From assembly GCA_964455095.1 (NCBI GenBank), contig CAYVUV010000253.1, positions 1 to 16,123 on the forward strand: DNA of 16,123 bases. Direction: 5' to 3'. This document shows positions 1 through 7,573 of the stretch, one piece after another (the stretch's first letter is position 1; each line of letters begins with the position of its first letter). The DNA comes from CAYVUV01 sp964455095. Lineage in GTDB: Bacteria; Desulfobacterota; Binatia; HRBIN30; CADEER01. The notes beneath the pieces were generated by a model that was not told the origin of the DNA, made no database searches, and saw nothing but the letters and a program-made list of their open reading frames with translations. Made by a program: the position numbers and the translations under genes.

Positions 1-1314
1 TCCCCACTCGAGGTTCGAATCGACCAGATAGTGAATGCCCCCCGCCGGACCGCCGGCGAGCTCGTTGAAGTAGGCGAGAAAGTGCGGGTGCGTGCGCAGC
101 GTGCCGGCGACGTACCAGGCGCCGAGGCATGCCAGCACCACTCGTCCGCGCGGGCTCGCCAACGCCCGCTGCACGGCCGCGCCGGCGGCGAGAAAGACGA
201 ACGGGAACACCGGCAGCACGTGCCGCAGACCGATGTTGGGCCGGAAGAAACAGCCGGCGCAGTGAAAGGCGGCGATCGGCGCCAGCACATAGAGCCAATC
301 GCGCCGCGCCGCCGGCGTGCGCCAGTCGGCGAGCAACAACGCGGCGCCGAATAACAGCAACGTCGGCAGTGGCGTCTTCCACCACTGCGCCAGCAGGTAG
401 TAGTACCAGAACCCGCCCACCGCGTAGCGGCCCCAGAGGAACGCCGGCTGGCGCGGATCGAAGTCGCGACTGATCTGCTGCACGCCGTACCAGTAATTGC
501 GCACGCCGTTGGGAAAGCCGTAGCCGACCGCCACCGTCAACACCGCGATGCCGGTGATCAGCGCGCCGCCAATTGCCAGGCTGCGCATCGACACGCCGGA
601 CGCCCGTCGCCACGCCGCGATGCATTCGAGCGCCAGCAGCGCGGCGACCAGCGCGGCGGTGAGCAGGCCTGAGTACTTGGCCAGCAGCGCACAACCGAGC
701 GCCACGCCGCACCACACCGCGTCGCGCCGGCGGCCGTGCGCGGTGAAGCGCCACAGCGCGTAGAGGGCACAGACCGTGAAGCAGGCGAGGCCGGCATCCG
801 TGGTCACCAGGTGCGCGTGCGCCAGGATGTTGGGCGAGAAGGCGAACAGCAACAGCACGCCGGCCCCTGCACCGAATCCCCACAACGCCACCGCCCAACG
901 AAACAGCACCGCGCCCATCAGCACCCCGAGCGCCACCATCGGCAGTCGGCCGGCGAAAAGGATGCGCGACAGCGGCAGGCGGTTGTCGAGCAGGAAGTCG
1001 GCGCCAAAGGTGCGATCGTCGCCCTCGCGCCAACCCGCCGTCTGCCAGATCGGCTTCAACTCGAGCAGTGTCAGCGGCATCGCCGCCAGCGCTTTCAGCA
1101 ACGGAGGGTGTTGCGGGTTGAGACGGAAGTCACCGGTCTGCACGTACGTGTAGCCGGCCGGCAGATGCGCCACCTCGTCGCTGGTGACCGAATCGCCGGC
1201 CATGCTCCCAACCGCCAGAGCCACAAACACCCCCAGCAGCAGGACGGGAACGATGGCCCTGGGTTTCAGGTTCCCTCTCCCGGATGGGAGAGGGCTAGGG
1301 TGAGGGGGATTCAA
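1..1314 (-). CDS. GT39-like membrane glycosyltransferase, C-terminus beyond the window
   Basis: Partial gene of the GT-C fold, probably using a polyprenyl-phosphate sugar donor on the outer face of the inner membrane. The first extracytoplasmic loop has the expected acidic pair (S-D-E-V-A-H-L-P-A-G-Y), then a conserved Q-H-P-P-L-L-K, many hydrophobic helices, and at the window edge the family motif D-S-N-L-E-W-G. It aligns almost without gaps to the protein encoded at 2974-5151, so the two are paralogues; that protein continues for more than 200 residues past this point. The start is unclear. The only in-frame ATG (1203) would remove the first membrane helix. Upstream in frame there are GTG codons (1224, 1230) and a TTG at 1314 preceded by GGAGG with a 4-base spacer. 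I chose the TTG because it keeps the helix, but its first codons then lie in a palindromic repeat. Gene confidence is high, start confidence low. Confidence 0.85.
   Translation of the reverse strand, partial: MNPPHPSPLPSGRGNLKPRAIVPVLLLGVFVALAVGSMAGDSVTSDEVAHLPAGYTYVQTGDFRLNPQHPPLLKALAAMPLTLLELKPIWQTAGWREGDDRTFGADFLLDNRLPLSRILFAGRLPMVALGVLMGAVLFRWAVALWGFGAGAGVLLLFAFSPNILAHAHLVTTDAGLACFTVCALYALWRFTAHGRRRDAVWCGVALGCALLAKYSGLLTAALVAALLALECIAAWRRASGVSMRSLAIGGALITGIAVLTVAVGYGFPNGVRNYWYGVQQISRDFDPRQPAFLWGRYAVGGFWYYYLLAQWWKTPLPTLLLFGAALLLADWRTPAARRDWLYVLAPIAAFHCAGCFFRPNIGLRHVLPVFPFVFLAAGAAVQRALASPRGRVVLACLGAWYVAGTLRTHPHFLAYFNELAGGPAGGIHYLVDSNLEWG
1271..1308. repeat. Short palindromic intergenic repeat (CCCTCTCCC/GGGAGAGGG type)
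   Basis: A perfect 9-base inverted repeat, CCCTCTCCC and GGGAGAGGG, separated by GGAT, is followed by CTAGGGTGAGGG and a G run. From memory, closely similar sequences are scattered between genes in many GC-rich bacterial genomes; I cannot check that here. This copy lies between two minus-strand glycosyltransferase genes and overlaps the most likely 5' end of the downstream one. There is no T run after the stem, so it is not a typical terminator. Confidence 0.7.
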
Positions 1315-1348
1315 TAGACCTCCGCCACACGATTTCCCTCGCCGCTGT

Positions 1349-2977
1349 CTACCAATCGCGCGACTGCGCTTCAAAATCAGCCCGCAGTTGCCGCAGCCAG
1401 AACTCCGCCTCGAGGCGATCGGCGTCCGGCAGCGCCGCCGGCAGCTCGTCGCGCGGTACGCGCAACACGACGCCGTCGCGCCGCCCCCAGAGCGAGTAGC
1501 GCGCCAGCTCTTCGTGATGGGGATAGATGCGGCGCAGGACGGCATTCAGCGGCGGCGAGTCGGAGACGAAGACGCGGTCGCGCGCCGGAGGACCGAGCGC
1601 GGTCAGATCGGCGGCGCTGGCAAACGAGCGCAGCTCGGCGGGGCGCTCGAGCGGCATGAAGCGAAAGTTCGGCGTCTCGCCGACGACGGGCGAGAGGTAG
1701 ACGTCGTAGCGCGCGGCGAGATCGGCGCAGAAAGCGTAGAAGCGCTCGACGTCGAGGCCGTAGGCGCCGGCGATGTCGGGGCGGGTTGCGAAGTCGCGGA
1801 AGTAGTCGCGGTAGTTCAGCGCCGCCACTGCGACCAGCAGCAGACAAAGCAGCGCGTTGCGCGCCACACGCCGCCACCCTGCAATGCCGGGAAGCAGGCG
1901 CAGCAGCGCGGCATGGAGCCCCAGCGCCGCGATCAGGCACACCGCCGGCACCGCCCCGATGGCGCGCAGTGCGGCACCGTCGAAATACGCCGCGGCGGCG
2001 GGAGCGAGCGGCAGGAGCCAGAAGCAGAGCACGACAAATGACCGCAGCGGTTGCCGCGGCAGTCGTCGCAACAGCCACACCAGGCCGGCGAGGAAAGCGA
2101 CGCCCATGAGCGGATCGAGCAAGGGCCGCCCCGGGATGTTGTAGACCGGCGACGGATCGCCGCGCAGGTGCAGCATGAACAGCGCGCGCTGGGCGTGGTC
2201 GCTCAGTGCCGCGACTCGGTCGTCGGCCGTGCGCACGCCCGACGAGACGTTCAGGGCGCGGGCGAAGTAATAGTCCGGTTTCGTGGCGGCGTAGTGGATC
2301 AGCGGCGCGGTGACGGTGAGAAAGGCAACCAGCGCCGTGAATCCGAGTGCGAGCTCGGCGCGCCGCGGCCGGAACGCCCCGCAGGCCATGGCGGCGACCG
2401 CGCATACACACAGCGCCAGCGGCACCACCCAGAACGCGAAGTAGGTATAGAACCCGGCGCCGAGCACGGCGCCGAACAGGACCGCGGCGGACACCGTGCG
2501 CCGCCGCGACAACCGCAGCAGGGCGAGCAAGGTCAGCACGATGAAGAGCGGCGTCAGCGCGCCGCGCACGGCGATGCGGCTAATCGTGACGTGCCAGCGA
2601 CAGACGGCCAGCAGCACCGCCGCGGCGAAGGCGTGCCGCGCGCCGAACACCTGCTCGGCGAGCAGAAAGAACGCCGCCACCGTGGCGATGCCGACCAGGG
2701 CGACCGTCAGTCGGGCCGAGTGCACCGACGGACCTTCGACGGCAAAGACGCCCGCCATCAAGTAGTAGAACATGGCCTCGCGGCTGCGGCCCTTCACCTC
2801 GCCGACCTCGGCGACGACCGGGAAGCGCTCGCCGACCTGGATGGCGCGCGCGTCGAGGGCGTCCTGCGCCTCGTCGATGAAGAACCCCGGCGGCACCGTC
2901 TCGAGCTGATAGAGGCGAAAGAACGCCGCCAGCCCGACGGCGATGGCGAGCAGGGCCAGACGCCGCGCCGTGCTCAT
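1349..2977 (-). CDS. GT39-family (ArnT/PMT-type) membrane glycosyltransferase
   Basis: Protein of 542 residues with the layout of bacterial GT39 enzymes, which move a sugar from a lipid-phosphate carrier to an acceptor on the periplasmic side of the inner membrane. Residues 7-20 form the first helix. The next loop carries the acidic pair D35-E36 in P-P-G-F-F-I-D-E-A-Q, the usual catalytic site of the family. About ten further hydrophobic segments follow to roughly residue 410, then a soluble C-terminal part of about 120 residues. The ATG at 2977 overlaps the TGA of the upstream gene as ATGA, which suggests translational coupling. A longer reading frame to 3079 exists but would overlap the upstream gene by about 100 bases and lacks similarity to the family. 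It is clearly more distant from its two GT39-like neighbours than they are from each other. Sugar and acceptor cannot be told from sequence. Confidence 0.92.
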   Translation of the reverse strand: MSTARRLALLAIAVGLAAFFRLYQLETVPPGFFIDEAQDALDARAIQVGERFPVVAEVGEVKGRSREAMFYYLMAGVFAVEGPSVHSARLTVALVGIATVAAFFLLAEQVFGARHAFAAAVLLAVCRWHVTISRIAVRGALTPLFIVLTLLALLRLSRRRTVSAAVLFGAVLGAGFYTYFAFWVVPLALCVCAVAAMACGAFRPRRAELALGFTALVAFLTVTAPLIHYAATKPDYYFARALNVSSGVRTADDRVAALSDHAQRALFMLHLRGDPSPVYNIPGRPLLDPLMGVAFLAGLVWLLRRLPRQPLRSFVVLCFWLLPLAPAAAAYFDGAALRAIGAVPAVCLIAALGLHAALLRLLPGIAGWRRVARNALLCLLLVAVAALNYRDYFRDFATRPDIAGAYGLDVERFYAFCADLAARYDVYLSPVVGETPNFRFMPLERPAELRSFASAADLTALGPPARDRVFVSDSPPLNAVLRRIYPHHEELARYSLWGRRDGVVLRVPRDELPAALPDADRLEAEFWLRQLRADFEAQSRDW

Positions 2978-5151
2978 GGGGCGCGCGCCTCGGGCGGCGG
3001 CGGCGCGCCACCACCGAGTCGGGCCAGGTTCTGCCGCGCCGCCGCGAACGTCGGATCGATGCGCAGGCATTCCTCCCACTCACCGCGGGCGAGGCCGGGA
3101 AAGCCGAGCTGCGCATAGATGCTGCCGAGGTTGAGCCGCGCCCAGATGTGCGCCGGCTCGCGCCGCAGCACGCGCAGCAGCGCGAGCAGGCAATCGGCGT
3201 CCGGTTGCGCGCGACAGCGAAAGCCCGCTTCCTGAAACGCCGCGTCGAGCGGCCCCGCGACGGGGCCGATGGCCGGCAGCAGACGCGGCACCGCGGCGCG
3301 AAAGGCTGATCGGTGCGGCGCCGGGTCGGGCGCGATCAGGACGGCGTCGAGGTCGTCGCGCAGGGCGCCCTCGGCATCGCCCGTCTGCTCGCGCCAGGCG
3401 CCGCGATCGGCATAGACCTGCGCCAGCACGGCGCGCGGGTAGTCGAACCCCGGATGCCGCTGCGCGATGCCGCGCAGCTCGGTGAGCGCGTCGGCATACC
3501 ACCGCTCGCGCGGAATAAAATAGACGCGCGGATCGTCGCGATCGGCCGGATCGGTCGAGAAGCGGTAGACCAGGATCGACCAGCCGATGCGATCGACCGG
3601 CCGATAGCGCTCCAGCCAGTGAAAGCGCACGCCCGGGTAGTCATCGAACAGCGAGTTGCGCTGCAAGGTCGCGGCACCGGCGAAATAGGTGACGCCCGGC
3701 TGCGGCCAGACCGCGTCCTCGAGCTTGATGGGATCGGCAGTGATGCCGTAGTGCGCGCGGGCGATCGGCTCGAAGGCGAGCAGGCGAATGGGCGACGGCG
3801 GCTGCGCGTCGATGTAGCGCTTGAGCTCGTACCAGTCCTGCCCCCATTCGACGTTGGAATCGTCGAGATAGTAGATGCCGCGCGCCGGTCCGCCCGCCAG
3901 CTCGTTGAAGTACGGGATGAAGTGCGGATAGACGCGCAGCGTCCCCACCACCTGCCACAGGCAGAGCAACGCGAAGACCGCGCGCACCCAACCGCCACGG
4001 CGTCCGACCCACTGCGCCGTCGCGCCCGCGGCCAGAAAGAGAAACGGGAACGCCGGCAGCACGTGCCGCACCCCGATGCTGGCCGGCTTCCACATCCCGG
4101 CGGCGTGGAACGCGGCGGCCGGGAGCAGAACGAACCACCAGTCCAGACGCGTCACCGCGGCCACCCGCGGCATCAGCAGCACCGCCGCGGCGACGCACAG
4201 CAGCGCCGGCAGCGGCGTCTTCCACAGCTGCGCGAGCAGGTAGTAGTACCAGAAGCCGGTCTTCGAGTACTCGCCCCACAGAAAGCCCTCCCAGTGCGGG
4301 TTGGCGTCGGCGTGGATGAGCGTGAACCCCTTGGCGTAATTCTGCAGGCCGTGCGGAAAACCGAAGCCGTCGTTGACCACCGCCGCGGCGAGCAGCGCCA
4401 TCGCCAAGCCGGCCGCGGCCCACCGCGCAGCGCGGCGCGGCGTCAGTCGCTCGCGCCACGGCCGTGCCAGGCCGCCGGGAGACAGCGGCGCGCCGTACCA
4501 GAACGACAGCGCGCAGAGCGCGGCGACGGTGACCGCGGTGACGGCGCCCGAGTACTTGGCGAGCAGCGCCAGGCCGAGGCTCACGCCGCACAGCAACAGG
4601 TAGCGCGCGCGGCCGTGGCGGGCGAGCTTCCACAGCGCGTAGACGGTGGCGACGGAGAAGCAGGCGACGCCGACGTCGGTGTGGACGATCCCGGTATGGG
4701 CGAGGAAGTTGGGACAGGTGGCATACAGAAAGAGCACGAACACGGCCGGCCAGTAGCCCCACAGCTCGCGCGCCCAGCAGAACAGGAGCGCGCCGAGCAG
4801 CAGGCCGACGCCGACCATCGGCAGGCGGCCGAAGAAGACGATGCGCGACATCGGCACGCGGTTGTTGGTGAGAAAGTCCTTGCCGAACATCCACTCGCGC
4901 CCCTTCGGCCAGCCGGGGCTGCCCTCCACCGGTTTGAGGTCGAGGGCCAGCAACGGCAGGCCGGCGAGCATCTTGATCAGCGGCGGGTGTTGCATGTTGA
5001 GGCGGAAATCGCCGGTGCGAACGTAGGTATACCCGGCCGGCAGGTGCGTGACCTCGTCGCCGGTGACCGAGTTGCGCGCCATGCTCGACACGGCCAGGAA
5101 GCCGAAGGCCGCGAGCAAGGCGGCGGGCGCCAGGAGCTCGGCCGGCCGCAT
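2974..5151 (-). CDS. GT39-like membrane glycosyltransferase with C-terminal TPR
   Basis: Protein of 725 residues. An N-terminal helix (about 6-24) is followed by the acidic pair D32-E33 in N-S-V-T-G-D-E-V-T-H and by Q-H-P-P-L-I-K. Roughly ten membrane segments follow to about residue 400. A periplasmic domain comes next, with the motif D-D-S-N-V-E-W-G-Q-D-W-Y, typical of phospholipid-carrier-dependent glycosyltransferases. The last ~150 residues look alpha-helical with at least one clear TPR unit (A-H-I-W-A-R-L-N-L-G-S-I-Y near residue 670). The ATG at 5151 is chosen because it begins just before the first helix; the frame runs open to 5358 but would then overlap the upstream gene. It lies 43 bases after that gene and overlaps the next by 4 bases, so all are probably one operon. 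It is a paralogue of the partial gene at the left edge. The donor is unknown. Confidence 0.92.
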   Translation of the reverse strand: MRPAELLAPAALLAAFGFLAVSSMARNSVTGDEVTHLPAGYTYVRTGDFRLNMQHPPLIKMLAGLPLLALDLKPVEGSPGWPKGREWMFGKDFLTNNRVPMSRIVFFGRLPMVGVGLLLGALLFCWARELWGYWPAVFVLFLYATCPNFLAHTGIVHTDVGVACFSVATVYALWKLARHGRARYLLLCGVSLGLALLAKYSGAVTAVTVAALCALSFWYGAPLSPGGLARPWRERLTPRRAARWAAAGLAMALLAAAVVNDGFGFPHGLQNYAKGFTLIHADANPHWEGFLWGEYSKTGFWYYYLLAQLWKTPLPALLCVAAAVLLMPRVAAVTRLDWWFVLLPAAAFHAAGMWKPASIGVRHVLPAFPFLFLAAGATAQWVGRRGGWVRAVFALLCLWQVVGTLRVYPHFIPYFNELAGGPARGIYYLDDSNVEWGQDWYELKRYIDAQPPSPIRLLAFEPIARAHYGITADPIKLEDAVWPQPGVTYFAGAATLQRNSLFDDYPGVRFHWLERYRPVDRIGWSILVYRFSTDPADRDDPRVYFIPRERWYADALTELRGIAQRHPGFDYPRAVLAQVYADRGAWREQTGDAEGALRDDLDAVLIAPDPAPHRSAFRAAVPRLLPAIGPVAGPLDAAFQEAGFRCRAQPDADCLLALLRVLRREPAHIWARLNLGSIYAQLGFPGLARGEWEECLRIDPTFAAARQNLARLGGGAPPPPEARAP

Positions 5152-5194
5152 CACCGCGACGCCATGCGCGGCGCGGCGCAGGCGCAGCGCGAGA

Positions 5195-7144
5195 TCACCA
5201 CCGATCCGCCTCCACCTCGAACGAGCGCAGGCGGTGGCCGCGCGCCGCCAGCGGCTCGTTGCGCGCCTCGAGCAGCTCGGCCAGGCGGCGATGATAACTC
5301 GGCGAGCCCGGCGCGAGCGAGCGCAGCGGCTTGTCGCTGGCGAACTCCGCCTCGACACTCGCCAGGCGCCGCTGCTCCGCGGCCAGCTCGACGAGCCGGT
5401 CCGCTGCGCGCGGCCGGCTCTGGCTGCTCAAGTGGCGCGGGTTGATGGCATCGGCCCGTTCGAACGCCGCGATGGCTTCGCCAAGCAGGCCGTTGCGCTG
5501 GTAGATCAGGCCGAGGTTGTAGAAGAGCACGTCGTTGTACGGCGAGGCGGCTTGCGCCGCGGCGAACTCCGCCTCGGCGTGCCGCCAGTCGCGCTGCTCG
5601 AAGGTGAAGCCGAGCATGTAGTGAAAATGGCCGATCAGGTTCTGCGTCAGATAGTCCTTCGGCACGCGCGGATCGTTCTCGCCGGCCAGCGTTTGCAGCG
5701 GCAGCACCGGCGCGGGCAGCGGCTGGCCGGCTCGCGCGGCGCGGAAGACGAGACCGATCGGGATGATATCGAGTGCCGGCATGTTCCAGTTCGGGTGGTG
5801 GGTGAAGAACAGCGGGTCGGTGTCGGGGTTGAAGCGCAACGGCGGCAGGCTGGCGCCGCCGACGCCTTGCAGGATCAGGTTCACATCGGGCCGCAGCTCT
5901 TCGACCATGGTCAGGTAGATGAGCACGAACAGAATGTTGTCGTCGGTGGCGATCAAGCTGGCGCCGGGCGGCACCGACTGCAGTACGGCGCGCGAGAACT
6001 GGTCGGCGATGGTGTAGCGGCTGCGGTCGAACTCGCGCCAGCCGGTGACCAGCAGGAAGATGGGAATCGCCAGTGGCAGCACACGCGCCGGGCGCGGCAG
6101 GTACTGGATCAGCACGTGGCAGCCGCAGCCGGCGAGCAGCGCGGCGAGCGTGTAAGAGGGAATGTAGTAGCGGTGCCAGATGAAGATGTCGCTGCGCGAG
6201 CCGTGCAGCGACATCACCGCCAGGTTGCCGGCCATGATCAACAGCGCCAGCGCTACCGGCCAGCGGCGCCGCCAACCGACCACCAGTCCGACCAGGGCCA
6301 ACGCCGTGCCAGCCCAGGCGAGCTCGGCGCCGAGGCTCTGCGCGTAGTCGGCGGCGATCACCAACAGATCCGCCGGCGTCTCGTACCAGGCGCGCTCCCA
6401 GAAACCGCGGCGCAGTACGACATCGAGAAAGGTCGACAGCGTCTCCGGATTGCCCCAGTCGAGGCGCGGGTTCATGCGCGAGCGGATGGGCAGGTACAGA
6501 TACGGCAACAGCCCGATCAGCAGCGCGGCGCCGCTGGCTGTCACGGTCTTGATCTGCAGGGCCGTGCGCGGCGCCGTGAGCAACACGAAGCCGCCCAGCG
6601 CCACCGCGTAGATGGCCATGAAGGTGTGGTTCGATGCGCCCAGGCCGCAGAGAAAGAAGGCCCAGACGAGCTGCCGCGGCGCGCGGTCCTGTTGCCAGGC
6701 GACGGCCGCGCCGGTGGCCGCGGCGACGAAGAGCGCGTTCAGCGTGTAGACCCGCTGCACGTTGGCTTCGCCCCAGAAGCTCGGGCTGAACGCCAGCAGC
6801 GTCGCGGCCAGCAGTGCGGCGACCGGATGCAACTGCAGGCGGCGGGCGGCGCGGTAGACGAGTGCGCAGGCGAGCGCCGCGCAGGCGGCGCTGAACAGGC
6901 TCATGCGGTAGGCGATCGAGCCGAGCGGCACCAGGAGGGTCCACAGCTTGCCGAGCAAGACATAGAGCGGGTACCCGGTCGGGTGCGGAATGCCGAGCAC
7001 GTCGACTGCCGTGACCAGCTCGCCGCTGTCGCCGACATAGATCGTCGACACCGCGCCGGCGGCATAGACGGCGAACAACACCGCGGCCAGGACAGCCGCC
7101 GCGGCCGTGTCGCGCCGGGCGAAGGGGTGTGTTGGGCTGGCCAT
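5195..7144 (-). CDS. DUF2723 (GT117-type) membrane glycosyltransferase with C-terminal TPR
   Basis: Protein of 649 residues and first gene of the minus-strand glycosyltransferase run. After one helix (about 14-33) comes a loop with G-D39-S-G-E42-L and then G-I-P-H-P-T-G-Y-P-L-Y. This pairing is a hallmark of DUF2723, a GT-C family related to protein O-mannosyltransferases. Multiple membrane helices extend to about residue 380. A soluble region follows, then TPR-like helices from about 520 (D-V-L-F-Y-N-L-G-L-I-Y-Q-R-N-G). The ATG at 7144 is preferred; GGCGGAG lies about ten bases upstream. The frame is open to 7363 but that extension looks like antisense of the divergent gene's leader. A role in glycosylating exported proteins or an envelope glycan is inferred from the family. 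The TPR tail may bind a partner or acceptor. Confidence 0.92.
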   Translation of the reverse strand: MASPTHPFARRDTAAAAVLAAVLFAVYAAGAVSTIYVGDSGELVTAVDVLGIPHPTGYPLYVLLGKLWTLLVPLGSIAYRMSLFSAACAALACALVYRAARRLQLHPVAALLAATLLAFSPSFWGEANVQRVYTLNALFVAAATGAAVAWQQDRAPRQLVWAFFLCGLGASNHTFMAIYAVALGGFVLLTAPRTALQIKTVTASGAALLIGLLPYLYLPIRSRMNPRLDWGNPETLSTFLDVVLRRGFWERAWYETPADLLVIAADYAQSLGAELAWAGTALALVGLVVGWRRRWPVALALLIMAGNLAVMSLHGSRSDIFIWHRYYIPSYTLAALLAGCGCHVLIQYLPRPARVLPLAIPIFLLVTGWREFDRSRYTIADQFSRAVLQSVPPGASLIATDDNILFVLIYLTMVEELRPDVNLILQGVGGASLPPLRFNPDTDPLFFTHHPNWNMPALDIIPIGLVFRAARAGQPLPAPVLPLQTLAGENDPRVPKDYLTQNLIGHFHYMLGFTFEQRDWRHAEAEFAAAQAASPYNDVLFYNLGLIYQRNGLLGEAIAAFERADAINPRHLSSQSRPRAADRLVELAAEQRRLASVEAEFASDKPLRSLAPGSPSYHRRLAELLEARNEPLAARGHRLRSFEVEADRW

Positions 7145-7331
7145 GCGCGTCGCGCTCCGCCTTCTGTCACGCGGCGCGCGGCTTGCCAAGCGCGCGGCGC
7201 ATGGAGGCCAAGCCGCGGACGCGGCGCGCCGAACAAACGAAAGAAATCCATACGCAGGGCTGATCTTTGCATCGACATGGGATAGAGGGTGTTGCGGAGC
7301 ACGCAGCGGAACCCAGAGGAGAGGAACGGCT
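7145..7331. promoter_or_regulatory. Divergent intergenic region, presumed promoters of both operons
   Basis: These 187 bases separate the start of the minus-strand glycosyltransferase operon from the plus-strand metal-uptake operon, so promoters for both directions should lie here. The stretch around 7228-7290 is the most AT-rich part (about ACGAAAGAAATCC and GATCTTTGCATCG). I could not identify a confident -35/-10 pair or a clear Zur- or Fur-type palindrome by eye. Only the location supports the call. Confidence 0.4.
7315..7325 (+). promoter_or_regulatory. Strong ribosome binding site
   Basis: AGAGGAGAGGA, with GAGGA ending six bases before the ATG at 7332. It fixes the start of the small exported protein and excludes the longer open frame that begins at 7107. 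Confidence 0.75.
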
Positions 7332-7535
7332 ATGCGCAATCGGACTTCGCAGCTCATCGCCACTGCCGTGGTCTCGTGTCTGTCGAGTGGGGTCGCCTAC
7401 GGCCATCCGGGACACGGGGTCGGCGGCGGTTCGTTCAGCCTGGTGCACTACTTCACCGAGCCGCAGCACGGGCTCGGGGCCCTGCTCGGCCTGTTCGCGC
7501 TCGCGTCGCTGATCGCCTGGTCCTACCGCCGCTGA
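7332..7535 (+). CDS. Small exported His-rich protein heading the metal-uptake operon
   Basis: Only 67 residues. A signal peptide (basic M-R-N-R, hydrophobic core about 8-22) ends in A-Y-G, so cleavage before H25 would give a mature protein starting H-P-G-H-G-V-G-G-G. It has further His at 39 and 46 and a C-terminal hydrophobic helix (about 47-64) ending in Y-R-R. The His-rich N-terminus recalls HupE/UreJ metal-permease proteins, which also begin H-P-G-H after the signal, but this protein has only one helix and is not a transporter by itself. It stands first in an operon with a metal ABC transporter, so periplasmic metal binding or hand-over is a reasonable inference. The strong ribosome binding site and the signal-peptide layout support a real gene. 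I do not recognise a named family. Confidence 0.8.
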   Translation: MRNRTSQLIATAVVSCLSSGVAYGHPGHGVGGGSFSLVHYFTEPQHGLGALLGLFALASLIAWSYRR

Positions 7536-7542
7536 GGCGTAG

Positions 7543-7558
7543 GCCCCCCTGGGGGGGC
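7543..7558. other. Perfect G/C hairpin between the first two genes of the metal operon
   Basis: GCCCCCC and GGGGGGC pair around a 2-base centre, eight bases after the stop at 7535. There is no T run, so it is not an intrinsic terminator of the usual kind. It could slow ribosomes or nucleases between the small peptide and the next gene, giving unequal expression. It could also be chance in DNA of this composition. Confidence 0.35.
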
Positions 7559-7573
7559 GTGCAGATCTCGCGT

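Noticed and set aside
1271..1308. Intrinsic terminator between the two left-hand glycosyltransferase genes.
   Set aside because: There is a perfect stem but no T run on either side, and the sequence looks like a dispersed repeat.
3313..7285. Very long plus-strand open frames (3313-5445 and 5048-7285) opposite the glycosyltransferase genes.
   Set aside because: Their translations are rich in Arg, Gln, Gly and Ala without hydrophobic or family motifs, while the minus strand gives clear GT-C proteins. Long antisense frames are expected at this GC content.
7145..7331. A Zur or Fur box in the divergent intergenic region.
   Set aside because: I looked for an AT-rich palindrome of the usual type and found none good enough to call.
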